Positions 35,230 to 44,590 of a DNA stretch of 64,000 nt are shown in pieces. Numbering within the stretch: the first letter of the stretch is position 1; every line of letters starts with the position of its first letter. Under the pieces are notes generated by a model that made no database searches, was not told where the DNA came from, and saw only the letters and a program-made list of their open reading frames with translations. Origin of the DNA: Xanthobacter dioxanivorans (GTDB lineage: Bacteria > Pseudomonadota > Alphaproteobacteria > Rhizobiales > Xanthobacteraceae); the NCBI RefSeq assembly GCF_016807805.1, contig NZ_CP063362.1, positions 5,064,501-5,128,500 on the forward strand, in the 5' to 3' direction. The position numbers and the translations under genes were made by a program.

Positions 35230-35599
35230 ATGCCAGATGTTCATGTCCTTGCGATCGACCTGGCCAAGCGGAGTTTCCAGGTTTGCGGCACGGATCGGGG
35301 CGGGGCGGTTCTGTTCAACCGAACGGTGTCCCGCACGAAGCTGATCCAGCTGTTGAGCGCGCAGCCGCCCTGCATCGTGGCGATGGAAGCCTGCGCAACG
35401 AGCCACTATTGGGGCCGGTTTGCTCAAGGCCTTGGACACGACGTGCGGCTGGTTCCACCGATCTACGTGAAGCCCTTTGTGAAGCGGCAGAAGAACGATG
35501 CCGCTGACGCGGCCGCGATCGCCGAAGCTGCGCTGCGCCCGAACATGCATTGCGTCGCGGTCAAGAGTGCCGAGCATCAGGCTCGTGCAGTAGCCTTCC
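35230..35599 (+). pseudogene. IS110/IS1111 transposase, 5' part
   Basis: About 123 residues of a DEDD transposase: VLAIDLAKRSFQVCGTDRGG (Asp), CIVAMEACATSHYWGRFAQG (Glu) and KRQKNDAADAAAIAEAALRP (Asp pair). A GAGGAG site precedes the ATG. The frame is broken at 35600 by the IS66 element, in the codons for KSAEHQARAVAF; the remainder of the gene resumes at 38144. Confidence 0.9.
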
Positions 35600-35623
35600 G
35601 TACGCATCCGGCGTAGGCCGCAG

Positions 35624-37279
35624 TCAGGCAGCTACGGCTTGATCCTGATGGGGTGCCGCGGCCCAATTCCATGGCAGGAGTTCAGGCAGCCGGCTTTGGG
35701 GCATGTCGGCAATGCGGGCGAGGACGTCGGCGAGCCAGGCCTGCGGATCGACATCATTGAGCTTGGCGGTGGCGATCATCGTCAGCATGAAGGCACAGCG
35801 ATCGGCGCCGCGCTTCGAACCGGCGAAGGTCCACGAGCGGCGGCCAAGGGCGATGCCGCGCAGGGCTCGCTCCGCAGCGTTGTTCGACAGGCAGATGCGC
35901 CCGTCGGTCGTGAAGCGGGCAAAGGCGTCCCACTTGGTCAGCATGTAGTCCATCGCCTTGGCGACGTCGGCGTGGCGCGACAGGCGCGCCCGTTCGGTGC
36001 GCATCCAGTTCTCGAAGTCGGCGAGGAGCGGCAGGGAGCGTTCGCGGCGGATCGCCAGACGCTCGGCGGCATGCAGACCGTTCGCCTCGCGCTCGATTGC
36101 GAACAGTGCATCGATGCGCTTGACCGCCTCCAGCGCCATCGGCGAGATCGACGCCGCGTTCTTTCCGCGCCGGGCATTCTTCGCGATGTCGGCGAGCTCG
36201 AAGAACTTCCGTTTGGCATGGCTCCAGCAAAGCGCCTGGATGAGCGGTCTGGGACTTCGATCCTCAGCATAGAGGCGACCATAGCCCGAGTAGGCATCGG
36301 CCTGGAGAATGCCAGTCCATCCCGCCAGATGCTCTTGGGGTTGCTCGGCCGTGCGGTCCGGGGAGGCATAGTATAGGGCCGCCGGCGGGCCCTGGCCGTC
36401 GAAGGGACGATCGTCGCGCACATAGGTCCAGATCCGGCCCGTCACGGTCTTCCCCTTGGCCAGGATCGGCACCGTCGTATCGTCGCCATGCAGGCGCTCG
36501 GCGGCGAGGACGTGGGCGGCAATGAGGTCGTGCAGCGGCTGAAGGACATGAGCGCAGGCGCCTACCTGGTCGGCCAGCGTCGACAGCGACAGCTCGATCC
36601 CCTCACGGGCATAGCGCTCCGACTGCCGGTTCAGCGGCTGGTGTTGTCCGAACTTGTCGAACAGGATCATCGCCAGGAGGTTGGGGCCGAGGAACCCTCG
36701 CGGGGTCGGGTGGAACGGTGCCGGCGCCTGGCTGATCCGTTCGCAGTCCCGGCAGGTGAACTTCTCGCGTACCGTCTGGATCACCTTCCACCGGCGGGGG
36801 ATCGCCTCCAGCGTCTCAGTGACGTCCTCGCCAAGCTTGCGCAGGCGATCCGAGCCGCAGCAGGAGCATGCGGAGGGACCGGGTACCACGACGCGCTCGC
36901 GCGGCAGATGCTCGGGGAACGGCTTGCGGCCGCCGCGGCGACGGCGCTCGAAGGAGGCCACCGTCGTCGTCTTCACCGCGGCATGCTCTGCGGCGAGTTC
37001 GTCTTCGCTCAGAGCCGCCTCGGCGTCCTCAAGCTGCATCTCCAACTGATCGAGAAGTCGGGCCGTGCGCTCGGAGCGCGTGCCGTAGAGCTCGCGCTTC
37101 AGCTTCTCGATCCGCAGCGTCAGATGGGCGACGAGGGCTTCGATGCCGGAGGCCTTCGCCTTCGCATTGGCCGCATCCGCGAGAGCCTCGTCCCGCTCGA
37201 TCTCGGCCAAGTCGGCACGCCGTTCCGATGCCGCCAGCGCGGCCTTCAGGGCGGTGATGTCTTCCGGCAGATCGGCCAT
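35624..37279 (-). CDS. tnpC: IS66 transposase TnpC
   Basis: A 551-residue transposase. Order: a coiled-coil N-terminus (ITALKAALAASERRADLAEI), a zinc-binding region with CSCCGSDRL and CRDC, then the DDE core: RLHGDDTTVPIL (Asp), GILQADAYSGYGRLYAED (Asp), ALCWSHAKRKFFELADIAKN, and LSNNAAERALRGIALGRRSW (Glu). The chosen start is the Met of MADLPEDITALK; an in-frame Met 21 codons earlier is possible. Intact. Confidence 0.92.
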   Translation of the reverse strand: MADLPEDITALKAALAASERRADLAEIERDEALADAANAKAKASGIEALVAHLTLRIEKLKRELYGTRSERTARLLDQLEMQLEDAEAALSEDELAAEHAAVKTTTVASFERRRRGGRKPFPEHLPRERVVVPGPSACSCCGSDRLRKLGEDVTETLEAIPRRWKVIQTVREKFTCRDCERISQAPAPFHPTPRGFLGPNLLAMILFDKFGQHQPLNRQSERYAREGIELSLSTLADQVGACAHVLQPLHDLIAAHVLAAERLHGDDTTVPILAKGKTVTGRIWTYVRDDRPFDGQGPPAALYYASPDRTAEQPQEHLAGWTGILQADAYSGYGRLYAEDRSPRPLIQALCWSHAKRKFFELADIAKNARRGKNAASISPMALEAVKRIDALFAIEREANGLHAAERLAIRRERSLPLLADFENWMRTERARLSRHADVAKAMDYMLTKWDAFARFTTDGRICLSNNAAERALRGIALGRRSWTFAGSKRGADRCAFMLTMIATAKLNDVDPQAWLADVLARIADMPQSRLPELLPWNWAAAPHQDQAVAA

Positions 37280-37355
37280 GCACAGCGCTCGAAAGTTTCG
37301 TTCGCGACAGACAGATTCTGTCACGCAAGCCCTGCAATGCAAAGACTTTTGTGCG

Positions 37356-37697
37356 CTATCCCACCGCTTCCGGACGCCACGTCCTCTGCGGGTTCCTCCA
37401 GTCGATCCCGTCGAGCAGGCAGGCGAGATCCGTGTGGGTCAGAGCCACGACGCCGTCCTTGGCCGAGGGCCAGACGAAGCGTCCGCGCTCCAGCCTCTTG
37501 GCGTAAAGCGACAGCCCAACCCCGTCATGCCAGAGGATCTTCACCAGCGATCCGCTGCGGCCCCGAAAGACGAAGAGATCGCCACCGTTCGGATCGCGCT
37601 TCAACCCCTCCTGGACGAGGAGCGACAGACCCTGCATGCCCCGCCTCATGTCGGTGTGACCCATCGCGATCCAGACCCGCGCCCGCGACGGGATCAT
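37356..37697 (-). CDS. tnpB: IS66 accessory protein TnpB
   Basis: A 113-residue IS66 Orf2 with ARVWIAMGHTDMRRGMQGLS, FVFRGRSGSLVKILWHDGVG and LERGRFVWPSAKDGVVAL. Its ATG overlaps the tnpA stop by four bases. Required with TnpA and TnpC for IS66 transposition in studied members. Confidence 0.93.
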   Translation of the reverse strand: MIPSRARVWIAMGHTDMRRGMQGLSLLVQEGLKRDPNGGDLFVFRGRSGSLVKILWHDGVGLSLYAKRLERGRFVWPSAKDGVVALTHTDLACLLDGIDWRNPQRTWRPEAVG

Positions 37698-38077
37698 CGC
37701 AGCGCCCTCAGGACCGCAGCCGCCAGCGCCGGCGGCGTCGAGGCGGCAATCCGCAGCCGACTGCCACCCGGCAGGTCCACTACGATCGCCGTGTCATCGG
37801 CGGCCGCAAAGGGGTCGGACATAGCCCCAGGGGCCATCAGAACCGGAACGAAGGCCGGCTCCGGCTTTGTGGCAGGCTGCTCGGTGCGAAAGCTGCGCAG
37901 CCACGTCCCCAACTGGGAGCGCGAAATCCCGTGACGCCGCGCCGTCGCCGACACCAGACGCGGTGCCGACTGGCTCTCCATCACGATCCGGAGCTTCTCG
38001 TCTTCGCTCCAACGGCGACGACGACCCGTCTCCACGATCTCCAAACGCTCGAAGGCACTGTGCTTATGGACGTCCAT
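37694..38077 (-). CDS. tnpA: IS66 accessory protein TnpA
   Basis: A 127-residue protein with an N-terminal helix-turn-helix (RRRRWSEDEKLRIVMESQSA, then VSATARRHGISRSQLGTWLR) and the C-terminal IVVDLPGGSRLRIAAS motif. First gene of the IS66 operon, 58 bases from the element's right end. Confidence 0.88.
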   Translation of the reverse strand: MDVHKHSAFERLEIVETGRRRRWSEDEKLRIVMESQSAPRLVSATARRHGISRSQLGTWLRSFRTEQPATKPEPAFVPVLMAPGAMSDPFAAADDTAIVVDLPGGSRLRIAASTPPALAAAVLRALR

Positions 38078-38143
38078 ACGCGCAGTCTCTTACCGCGCCG
38101 GTCAGTTCGAAAGGCGGTTTAGACCGTAGGCGTACAGCCTTCC

Positions 38144-38787
38144 GGACCCACCAGTGTTTTGTCCGCCAGCGTACCCAGCTGATCAATGCCCTGCGTGGCC
38201 ATCTGGCTGAGTTCGGGCTGATCGTCGCCCAGGGACCCGCTCACCTGAAGCAGATCATCGAACTGCTCGACGAAGCAGGGCCGGAGGTGCCGGACGCCGT
38301 CAGGGAGATCGTCCGGCTCTACCTCGATCAGATCGACGTTCTCACGCGCAAAATCGAAGAGCTGCATCGCCGGCTCAGGGATGCAACCCAGGAAAATGCC
38401 GAGATGCGCCGTCTCTGCACGGTCCCCGGTGTCGGTCCTGTGACAGCTGGCGCTGTCCTCGCCTTCGCCCCCGATCTGCGCGCCTTCTCGAGCGGCAGGA
38501 ACTTTGCGGCTTGGCTGGGGCTCGTGCCGAAGCAACGATCGACCGGTGGCAAGACACGGCTCGGCGGGGTCAGCAAGATGGGACAGACCGACATCCGCAA
38601 GCTGCTGATCATTGGCGCCATGAGCCGGATTCGATGGATCATCCGCAAGGGCGTGTTACCGGACAGTTGGCTCGGACAGCTTGTAGGGCGCAAACCTCGC
38701 ATGGTCGCCGCCGTCGCCTTGGCGAACAAGATGGCCAGGATCATCTGGGCGATCATGACAAGGGAGGAAAATTACAGGATGGCGTGA
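38144..38787 (+). pseudogene. IS110/IS1111 transposase, 3' part
   Basis: Continuation of the gene at 35230-35599 after the IS66 insertion: RTHQCFVRQRTQLINALRGH, then the helix-hairpin-helix LCTVPGVGPVTAGAVLAFAP and KQRSTGGKTRLGGVSKMGQT with the conserved serine. The reading frame is open to a normal C-terminus (TREENYRMA), so damage is due only to the insertion. Confidence 0.9.
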
Positions 38788-39062
38788 GCCGTTGCCTTCC
38801 TCAGGAGGGGACAGCTATCGCCTCGGGGTCCTCGGATCCCGGCAAGGAGATCGACTGACGACCTATGCGGCAAGGACTTCAATGTTCAGGACGGGGAAAA
38901 CCAGTCCCGGGGCTCGAGCGCAAAGCTCTCTGAACCGATGTGGACCCTGTTCTTCGAACTGCATACCGGCCCCGTGGCGCAGGTCACGACCAGAGGCCTG
39001 ACACACGACCGATAGAAGCACCGAGCCGCTGAAGCCCGTCAGAAGAATCCCCTTGCAAAACC
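38788..39062 (+). other. Non-coding right end of the IS1111-type element
   Basis: About 275 bases between the transposase stop and the right inverted repeat, with no open gene. Length and place match the guide-RNA-encoding right end of IS1111-group elements. Short complementary segments are visible (for example GGGACAGCTATCGCC near 38810), but no fold is proposed. Confidence 0.4.
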
Positions 39063-39074
39063 GGGGGCATCCAC

Positions 39075-39656
39075 ACACGGGTGTTCCATGCGCCGGCGCC
39101 GAACCAGCTTTGGCTGTCCGATTTCACCTATGTCAGCACTTGGTCGGGCTTCGTCTACGTCGCCTTTGTGATCGACGCCTATGCCCGCCGCATCGTCGGC
39201 TGGCGGGTGAGCAGGACCGCGCATGCCAGCTTCGTGCTGGATGCGCTGGAGCAGGCCCTTCACGAGCGACGGCCCGCTCATCGCGACGGCCTGGTGCACC
39301 ATCGCGACCGCGGCTCGCAACATGTGAGCATTCGCTACACCGAACGGCTGGCTAAGGCCGGCATCGAGCCCTCCGTCAGCAGCGTCGGTGACAGCTATGA
39401 CAACGCACTCGCCGAGACGATCAATGGCCTCTACAAGGCCGAGGTCATCCATCGTCGGGGGCCTTGGCGATCCTTCGAGGCCGTCGAGTTCGCCACGCTA
39501 ACCTAGGTTGACTGGTTCAACCATCGCCGGCTGCTGGAGCCTATCGGAAACATCCCGCCGGCCGAAACCGAGGAACGCTACTACGCCATGCTCGGTGAGA
39601 CAACCATGGCGGCATGACTTAAACCAAATGGCCTCCGGTGAAGCCGGGGCGGTTCG
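39075..39656 (+). pseudogene. IS3-family OrfB, C-terminal half with an internal stop
   Basis: Translation from about 39075 gives NQLWLSDFTYVSTWSGFVYV (Asp), VHHRDRGSQHVSIRYTERLA (Asp) and SVGDSYDNALAETINGLYKA (Glu). At 39504 a TAG replaces what is normally Trp, in LT-stop-VDWFNHRRLLEP; the frame then continues to 39617. The terminal repeat GGGGCGGTTC lies near 39646-39655. The 5' half was lost where the IS1111 element abuts. Confidence 0.85.
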
Positions 39657-39786
39657 GTCTACCGGTGGCGAAAAGAGTCGCCCCGGACGGGACAGTTGCT
39701 CGATTGGATTTGGAGATGCACTGAACGTATCCTATCCTGCACCGCAACAAAATGCGGAGGTAGCGGAGGTGGAGGTGTCGAAGGAG

Positions 39787-40149
39787 ATGGTGCGCCGCGA
39801 TTTTTCGGTCTGGCTGACAGTCGCCGCAGCGCTATGGATTGTGATAGCCGGGCTCTCACTGGTGCCCGGAAGCGAACGGCCCCATACCGGCTATTCTAGC
39901 GATATGGAGCACCTCATGGCCTATTTTGGCACCGGGGCCATCACAGCGCTCACGTTCCGCTCCACGCCCACTATCTGGCTAGCGCTCCCTTTTTTCGCGG
40001 CCTCGGCCATATTCGAGTTCGTGCAGATTCTCATTCCCGGACGCAGCCCTCTTTTCGAGAACTGGCTCGCCAGCAGCCTCGGGGCGTTGTTTGGCATTTT
40101 GATCGCCAGGGCGATCGTGCAGCCCGTTATTGTCAGGCTCGGGTGGTGA
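39787..40149 (+). CDS. VanZ-like membrane protein
   Basis: A 120-residue protein with four hydrophobic segments: SVWLTVAAALWIVIAGLSLV, MAYFGTGAITALTF, WLALPFFAASAIFEFVQILI and LASSLGALFGILIARAIVQP. Features of the VanZ-like family are SDMEHLMAYF, with a conserved His in helix 2, and the EFVQILIPGRSPLFENWLAS block (Glu, Gln, Arg and Asn positions). A GTG at 39775, preceded by GGAGGTGGAG, is an alternative start. Function in this family is mostly unknown beyond teicoplanin tolerance in VanZ. Confidence 0.75.
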   Translation: MVRRDFSVWLTVAAALWIVIAGLSLVPGSERPHTGYSSDMEHLMAYFGTGAITALTFRSTPTIWLALPFFAASAIFEFVQILIPGRSPLFENWLASSLGALFGILIARAIVQPVIVRLGW

Positions 40150-40597
40150 GGTCTGGTATACTGGCTGTATCAGGTTGGGTCTTCAGATGGCCCAGAAGTG
40201 GGAACAGGTGCACGGTCAGACCGAGGTCATCGCGTTGAGGATGGCTCTGCTCTGCGAGGCGTTGATGCTGGAGGCAGGCATAGATCATGCTCGTCAGGGC
40301 ATGGTGGTGAAGGCAGCGCCAAGAGCGGCCCTCGAAATGATCGAGGCCCAATCCTCCTACATCTGCTGTTGGGACTTTTCGCACAGCCAACGCGCCTTGA
40401 TGGCGACGGCAAGCTTCCTGCGGGAGACGCCGGCCGAGAGGTTGGGCGGATAGCATTTGCGTTCGCCCGAAGGAGTCTCGGACACTGCTTGCCCTCAACG
40501 AAATATCGCCTGAGTTCTACGGTTACCTCGACGACTACCAAAACAATGGAAGGTGACGAGAAGGCGATCTGTGGCCGGAAGGACAAATGCGGCTATT
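40150..40597. other. Interval without a recognisable gene
   Basis: About 450 bases with several overlapping frames on both strands. A run reading LNEISPEFYGYLDDYQNNGR near 40490-40550 has protein-like composition but is short and ends in a stop. I see no family match. The IS66 target GAAGCGGA begins at its right edge, so it may be what is left of an interrupted gene. Confidence 0.35.
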
Positions 40598-40680
40598 GAA
40601 GCGGAGTAAGCGTCGTCTTGGCCCCACCTATCGCGCGCTGGCGTGATCGTTGATGTTCTGAGCCCCGAGGGCTTGGACAC

Positions 40681-41121
40681 ATGACGATTTCTGAGCTTAC
40701 GCTTAAATCCAGCGTCGCCGACCCGGTTCGGCGGTATGAGGTGTTCACGGGCGCGGGGCGCCGTCGGGATTGGTCGGCCGAAGATAAGGCGCGGATCGTG
40801 GCGGAGAGTTTCGAGCCGGATGTGACGGTGAGCGCCGTGGCGCGCCGCCACGGTCTGACGCCGCAGCAGCTGTTCACCTGGCGACGCGAAGCACGCAAGG
40901 CGGCGGAGACGCTGCCGGCGTTCGTGCCGGCTGTGGTCGCGCCTGAACCTGCTCCGGCATCCGAGCCCCCGTCTGCACCCCCGCGCCCAAAGAGGCGTGG
41001 CCGGCAATGTCGCGCCGCGGCCATCGAGATTGAGGTCGCCGACCCCCGCGTGACGATCGAGAACGGGGCCTCACCGGCGACCATCGCGGCGGTGCTCGGC
41101 GCGTTGAAGGCCGGGTCGTGA
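40681..41121 (+). CDS. tnpA: IS66 accessory protein TnpA
   Basis: A 146-residue protein with a helix-turn-helix (RRRDWSAEDKARIVAESFEP, then SAVARRHGLTPQQLFTWRRE), a Pro-rich linker and a C-terminal AAIEIEVADPRVTIENG motif. The stop overlaps the tnpB start (GTGATC, with ATGA-like coupling). Confidence 0.88.
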   Translation: MTISELTLKSSVADPVRRYEVFTGAGRRRDWSAEDKARIVAESFEPDVTVSAVARRHGLTPQQLFTWRREARKAAETLPAFVPAVVAPEPAPASEPPSAPPRPKRRGRQCRAAAIEIEVADPRVTIENGASPATIAAVLGALKAGS

Positions 41122-41474
41122 TCGGGCCGACCGGCGCGGTCCGGGTCATGGTGGCCACAAAGCCCGTCGACTTCCGCAAGGGGGCCGAAGGCCTGGCCGC
41201 CCTGGTGCGCGAGACGATGGGTGCCGATCCATTCTCGGGCACGGTCTATGTGTTCCGCGCCAAGCGTCCTGATCGGGTGAAGCTGGTGTTCTGGGACGGC
41301 ACCGGCGTGGTGCTGGTCGCCAAGCGCCTGGAGGATGGCGAGTTCCGCTGGCCGAAGATCGAGGACGGCGCGCTGCGGCTGACGGCGGCGCAGTTGGAAG
41401 CCTTGTTCGAGGGGCTGGACTGGCGCCGGGTGCATGAGCCACAACGGACAACGATACCGGTCGCGGCGAGCTGA
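41118..41474 (+). CDS. tnpB: IS66 accessory protein TnpB
   Basis: A 118-residue Orf2 with VRVMVATKPVDFRKGAEGLA, YVFRAKRPDRVKLVFWDGTG and LEDGEFRWPKIEDGALRL. The likely start is a GTG/ATG overlapping the tnpA stop. Intact. Confidence 0.92.
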   Translation: MIGPTGAVRVMVATKPVDFRKGAEGLAALVRETMGADPFSGTVYVFRAKRPDRVKLVFWDGTGVVLVAKRLEDGEFRWPKIEDGALRLTAAQLEALFEGLDWRRVHEPQRTTIPVAAS

Positions 41475-41516
41475 AAGCCCTCGCAAGCCACTGGCAAATA
41501 TGATTGAATCTGTGTC

Positions 41517-43023
41517 ATGGCTTCGCTCCGCTCCGAGCTTCCCCGTGATCCCGAGACGCTCCAGGCGATGCTGATCGCCCGGGAAGCGGAGATCGAGCGG
41601 CTGCGCCAGATCATCAAGGAATTGCAGCGCCATCGCTTCGGCCGTCGCGCCGAGACGCTACCCGAGGACCAGCTTCTCCTCGCCCTGGAAGAGGCCGAGC
41701 AGGTCGAGGCCGCAGGTTTTGCGGCATGCGAGGAGAACGCGCCGGCTACGAGGGCCGAGCGGGTCGCAAAGCGTCGTGCAAACCGCGGCGCGTTGCCCGC
41801 CCATCTGCCGCGGATCGAGACGGTGGTCGATATCGAGAGCGATATCTGCCCCTGCTGTTCCGGTCGGCTTCATCGCATCGGTGAGGATGTGGCGGAACGG
41901 CTCGACATCGTGCCAGCGCAGTTCCGCGTGCTGGTGGTGCGCCGGCCGAAATACGCCTGCCGGTCCTGCCAAGACGTCGCGGTGCAGGCGCCCGCGCCGG
42001 CCCGGCTGATCGAGGGTGGTATCCCGACCGAGGCGACGGTCGCCCAGGTGCTGGTCTCGAAATACGCCGATCATCTGCCGCTGTACCGTCAGGCCCAGAT
42101 CTATGCCCGTCAGGATGTCACGCTCGATCGTTCGACGCTGGCCGACTGGGTCGGGCGCACGGCCTTCCTGCTGCGGCCCGTGCACGAGCGGATGCTGGCG
42201 GTGCTGAAAGCTTCGCCCAAGCTGTTCGCCGATGAGACCACGGCGCCGGTGCTCGATCCCGGGCGAGGCCAGACCAAGACGGGCCAGCTCTTCGCCTATG
42301 CCCGCGATGACCGGCCTTGGGGCGGAGCCGATCCGCCCGCCGTCGCCTATGTCTATGCCCCGACCGCAAAGAGGGGTTTACGGGCATCCTGCAGGTCGAT
42401 GGCTATGGCGGCTACAAGACGTTGGCCGGGCGCAACGCGGTCAGCCTGGCGTTCTGGGCGGCGCTTCTACGAGCTGGCCCAGACCGGCCCTGCGCCGATT
42501 GCCAGTGAAGCCCTGCTGCGCATCGCCGAGCTCTATCGCGTCGAGGCTGATATCCGTGGCCGTCCCCCCGAGGAGCGCCGGGACGCACGGCAGCAAAGGA
42601 GCAAGCCGATCATCGACGCCATGGAGCCGTGGTTACGGCAAAAGCTCGCCCTGATCAGCCAGAAGACCAAGCTCGCCGAGGCGATCCGCTACGCGCTCTC
42701 GCGCTGGCCAGGACTTGGCATCTTCCTCGATGACGGGCGCATCGAGTTCGACAACAACATCGTCGAGCGATCCATCCGCCCCCTGGCACTGACCCGGAAG
42801 AATGCCCTGTTCGCCGGCTCCGACGGCGGGGCCGAACACTGGGCCGTCATCGCCTCGCTCGTCGAGACCTGCAAGCTGAACGGCGTTGAACCCCAGGCCT
42901 ACCTCACTGAGACCATCACCCGCATCGTCAACGGCCATCCCAACAGCCGCATCGACGACCTCATGCCATGGGCCTATCCCGCCAAGCCCGTCCTCAGTGA
43001 CGTGGCCGGAGGACGACGCTTAC
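41517..43023 (+). pseudogene. IS66 transposase TnpC, central region frameshifted
   Basis: N-terminal coiled coil, zinc-binding CPCCSGRLHRIGED...CRSCQD and first catalytic Asp (LFADETTAPVL) are normal, as is the Glu motif DNNIVERSIRPLALTRKNAL. Between them, from about 42358 to 42465, the correct residues (EGFTGILQVDGYGGYKTLAG) lie in another frame. A one-base loss at the CCCC near 42358 is later compensated by a small deletion that also removes the CWAHC part. The second catalytic Asp is therefore replaced. The open frame runs past the IS end to 43184. Confidence 0.85.
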
Positions 43024-43132
43024 GAAGCGGATCCCCTCAGTGTCGAAGAAAAGCTCAGCCTCGCAGATGGGAAGGTAAAACTGCCATACCCTCCCAAGGT
43101 GCCATCCGGTTAAGAGAGGATATGGAAAAAGC

Positions 43133-43217
43133 TGGTGCGGACGGCGGGGATCGAACCCGCATACCCGAAGGTGAGGCATTTTAAGTGCCTTGCGTATACC
43201 AGTTTCGCCACGTCCGC
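43133..43217 (-). tRNA. tRNA-Leu (UAA), complete, island-borne
   Basis: An 85-base gene with CCA encoded. Acceptor GCGGACG pairs with CGTCCGC over seven positions, the D arm has TGGCGAAACTGGTATACGC, and the anticodon stem and loop are GGCA-CTTAAAA-TGCC with anticodon TAA. A type-II variable arm (TCACCTTCGGGTA) and GGGTTCGATCCC T arm follow. It lies next to the integrase gene inside the island. Its body differs from the split tRNA-Leu at the island ends, but it reads the same UUA (and UUG by wobble) codons and may replace it. Confidence 0.95.
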
Positions 43218-43285
43218 ATTGTTGAAAACCCTTACTCCGTCGAAAGCAATTTGCCAATCAATTTCAATACCGGATTCCTGAGCCT

Positions 43286-44464
43286 TTACTCATCACGAGA
43301 CACCTTCGCTGCCTCCTGCCTCTGCTTTGATTTCCGAACGTTAATTGCAGAAGCATCGAGGGTGGTCTTGATATGCGAGGCATAGTACTGCTCGATCATC
43401 TCGACGCTCGTCCGGCAGTTTTTCGCAATCTGATAGATGTCGGCACCTTCCATCAACCGAATGCAGATGTAGGTGTGCCGCAGGCTATAAGCTGTCCGGC
43501 GGTTGCCGTCCCGATCGAACTTGAGCCCCTCCTCCTTGAGGATCTTGTTGAACAACTCGTGCTGCGTACCACCTGGGAACAGCCGGTCCTCCGGCTTGGG
43601 CTTGTTACGGGTGCGCAAGCGGAGAAACGGCCGGAGAGCCCCGGGCGTGCTCTTACAATAGCCCACACCGCGTTTCCCGCGCACCTCGATCTCCAGGATG
43701 GTCTGGCCGCTATCCCGGTCCTTCACAACCTTGACGTCCCGATATTCCAGCCGCGAGGCCTCGTCGGGCCGCAACCCGGTGTTGCCCATAAACAACACAT
43801 AGTCGTGCATCTGTTCGCAGGCATATTTCCAGCGCTGCTTGAGGGGCTCCTGCGCCCTGCGGCGCGTCGCCATATAGAGCTGCCGGTACTCCTGCGGGGA
43901 GAATCAGGCACGATGGACGATTTTGCCGGAGGTCTTGTAGGGCGGCGATAGGTCGGGAAGATACTGGAGCCATCCGTGCCGCGTCGCGGTCTTCAGAACC
44001 TGACGCAGGGTCACGATCTCCTTGTGCATCGTGCTGCGCGAGGGCGGCTTGCCCGACTTGGATGTCGTATGGCGGTGGATACGGTGTTCCTGAACCAGGC
44101 CGGGCGTGATCTCGGAGAGCCCCTTTTCGCCGAAGAACGGCAGCAGGTGCACGCGCAACTTGATCCCGTGGCTTTTCACGTAGTCCGGGTTCCGCTGCCC
44201 TTCCGTGATGATCTCATATTCCCGCAGGAACTGGTCAGCGGCCTGCTTGAACGTCTTCTCGTTCCGGACCTCTCCGCGCCGGTGCTTGCCCTTCAGCTCC
44301 AGATACCAATCCTCGGCAAAGTCCTTCGCACGCCCCAGGCTCTCTTCCTTGGTGCTGACGCGGTGGTTCCGGCCTCCTAGGAAGGTCGAGCACTGCCAAT
44401 AGCGGCCGTCCCCACGTTTGTAGACGTAGAGCCTGCCGCCCATCAGCTCGTGCTGCTCAGCCAT
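43286..44464 (-). pseudogene. Tyrosine-family integrase, interrupted by an in-frame TGA
   Basis: A 392-codon frame with one TGA at codon 187 (43904-43906), where relatives have Trp (KIVHRA-stop-FSPQEYRQLY). The N-terminal part is a SAM-like core-binding domain (FKQAADQFLREYEIITEGQR). The C-terminal part is the catalytic domain with NTGLRPDEASR (Arg), YSLRHTYICIRL (His, Arg) and IEQYYASH (nucleophile Tyr). Both halves share a frame, so a single TGG to TGA change explains it. Position next to the right core, pointing inward from it, fits an island integrase. Unless TGA is read through, the island is now immobile. Confidence 0.9.
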
Positions 44465-44492
44465 AGCGCCACCCGCCAGGGAATGTGCAATT

Positions 44493-44510
44493 TGTGTAAG
44501 CCATGTGTAA
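44493..44510 (+). repeat. Right arm-type TGTGTAA pair
   Basis: TGTGTAA at 44493-44499 and 44504-44510, between the integrase start and the right core. The same heptamer pair occurs near the left core in the same strand orientation. Candidate integrase arm sites. Confidence 0.5.
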
Positions 44511-44590
44511 CACTATTCCCCAAGCGGGAATTAAGTCAAGCCATTATAATTTAACGATTTTAGTCAGACAAAGGAGCCGAAAGAAGAGCT

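Larger units (their letters stand above)
35600..38135 (-). mobile_element. IS66-family element, complete, with 8-bp target duplication
   Basis: A 2536-bp element. Ends are GTACGCATCCGGCG (left) and, reading inward from the right, GTACGCCTACGGTC. The target duplication AGCCTTCC is present at 35592-35599 and 38136-38143, eight bases as expected for IS66. It carries tnpA, tnpB and tnpC in one minus-strand operon, all apparently intact, so it may be active. Confidence 0.9.
35158..39074 (+). mobile_element. IS1111-group element split by an IS66 insertion
   Basis: Perfect 12-bp inverted repeats GTGGATGCCCCC (35158-35169) and GGGGGCATCCAC (39063-39074) bound the element. Without the IS66 insertion and one copy of its target duplication it is about 1.37 kb, similar to the other IS1111-type element in the island. 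It has one transposase gene, a short left end and a non-coding right end of about 275 bases (38788-39062). The left end resembles the remnant at 22399-22455. Confidence 0.75.
40606..43023 (+). mobile_element. IS66-family element with 8-bp target duplication
   Basis: A 2418-bp element with inverted repeats GTAAGCGTCGTC (left) and GACGACGCTTAC (right). The target duplication GAAGCGGA lies at 40598-40605 and 43024-43031. tnpA and tnpB are intact, but tnpC has a scrambled catalytic centre. It differs in sequence from the IS66 elements at 24.5 and 35.6 kb, so three separate arrivals are likely. Confidence 0.9.
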
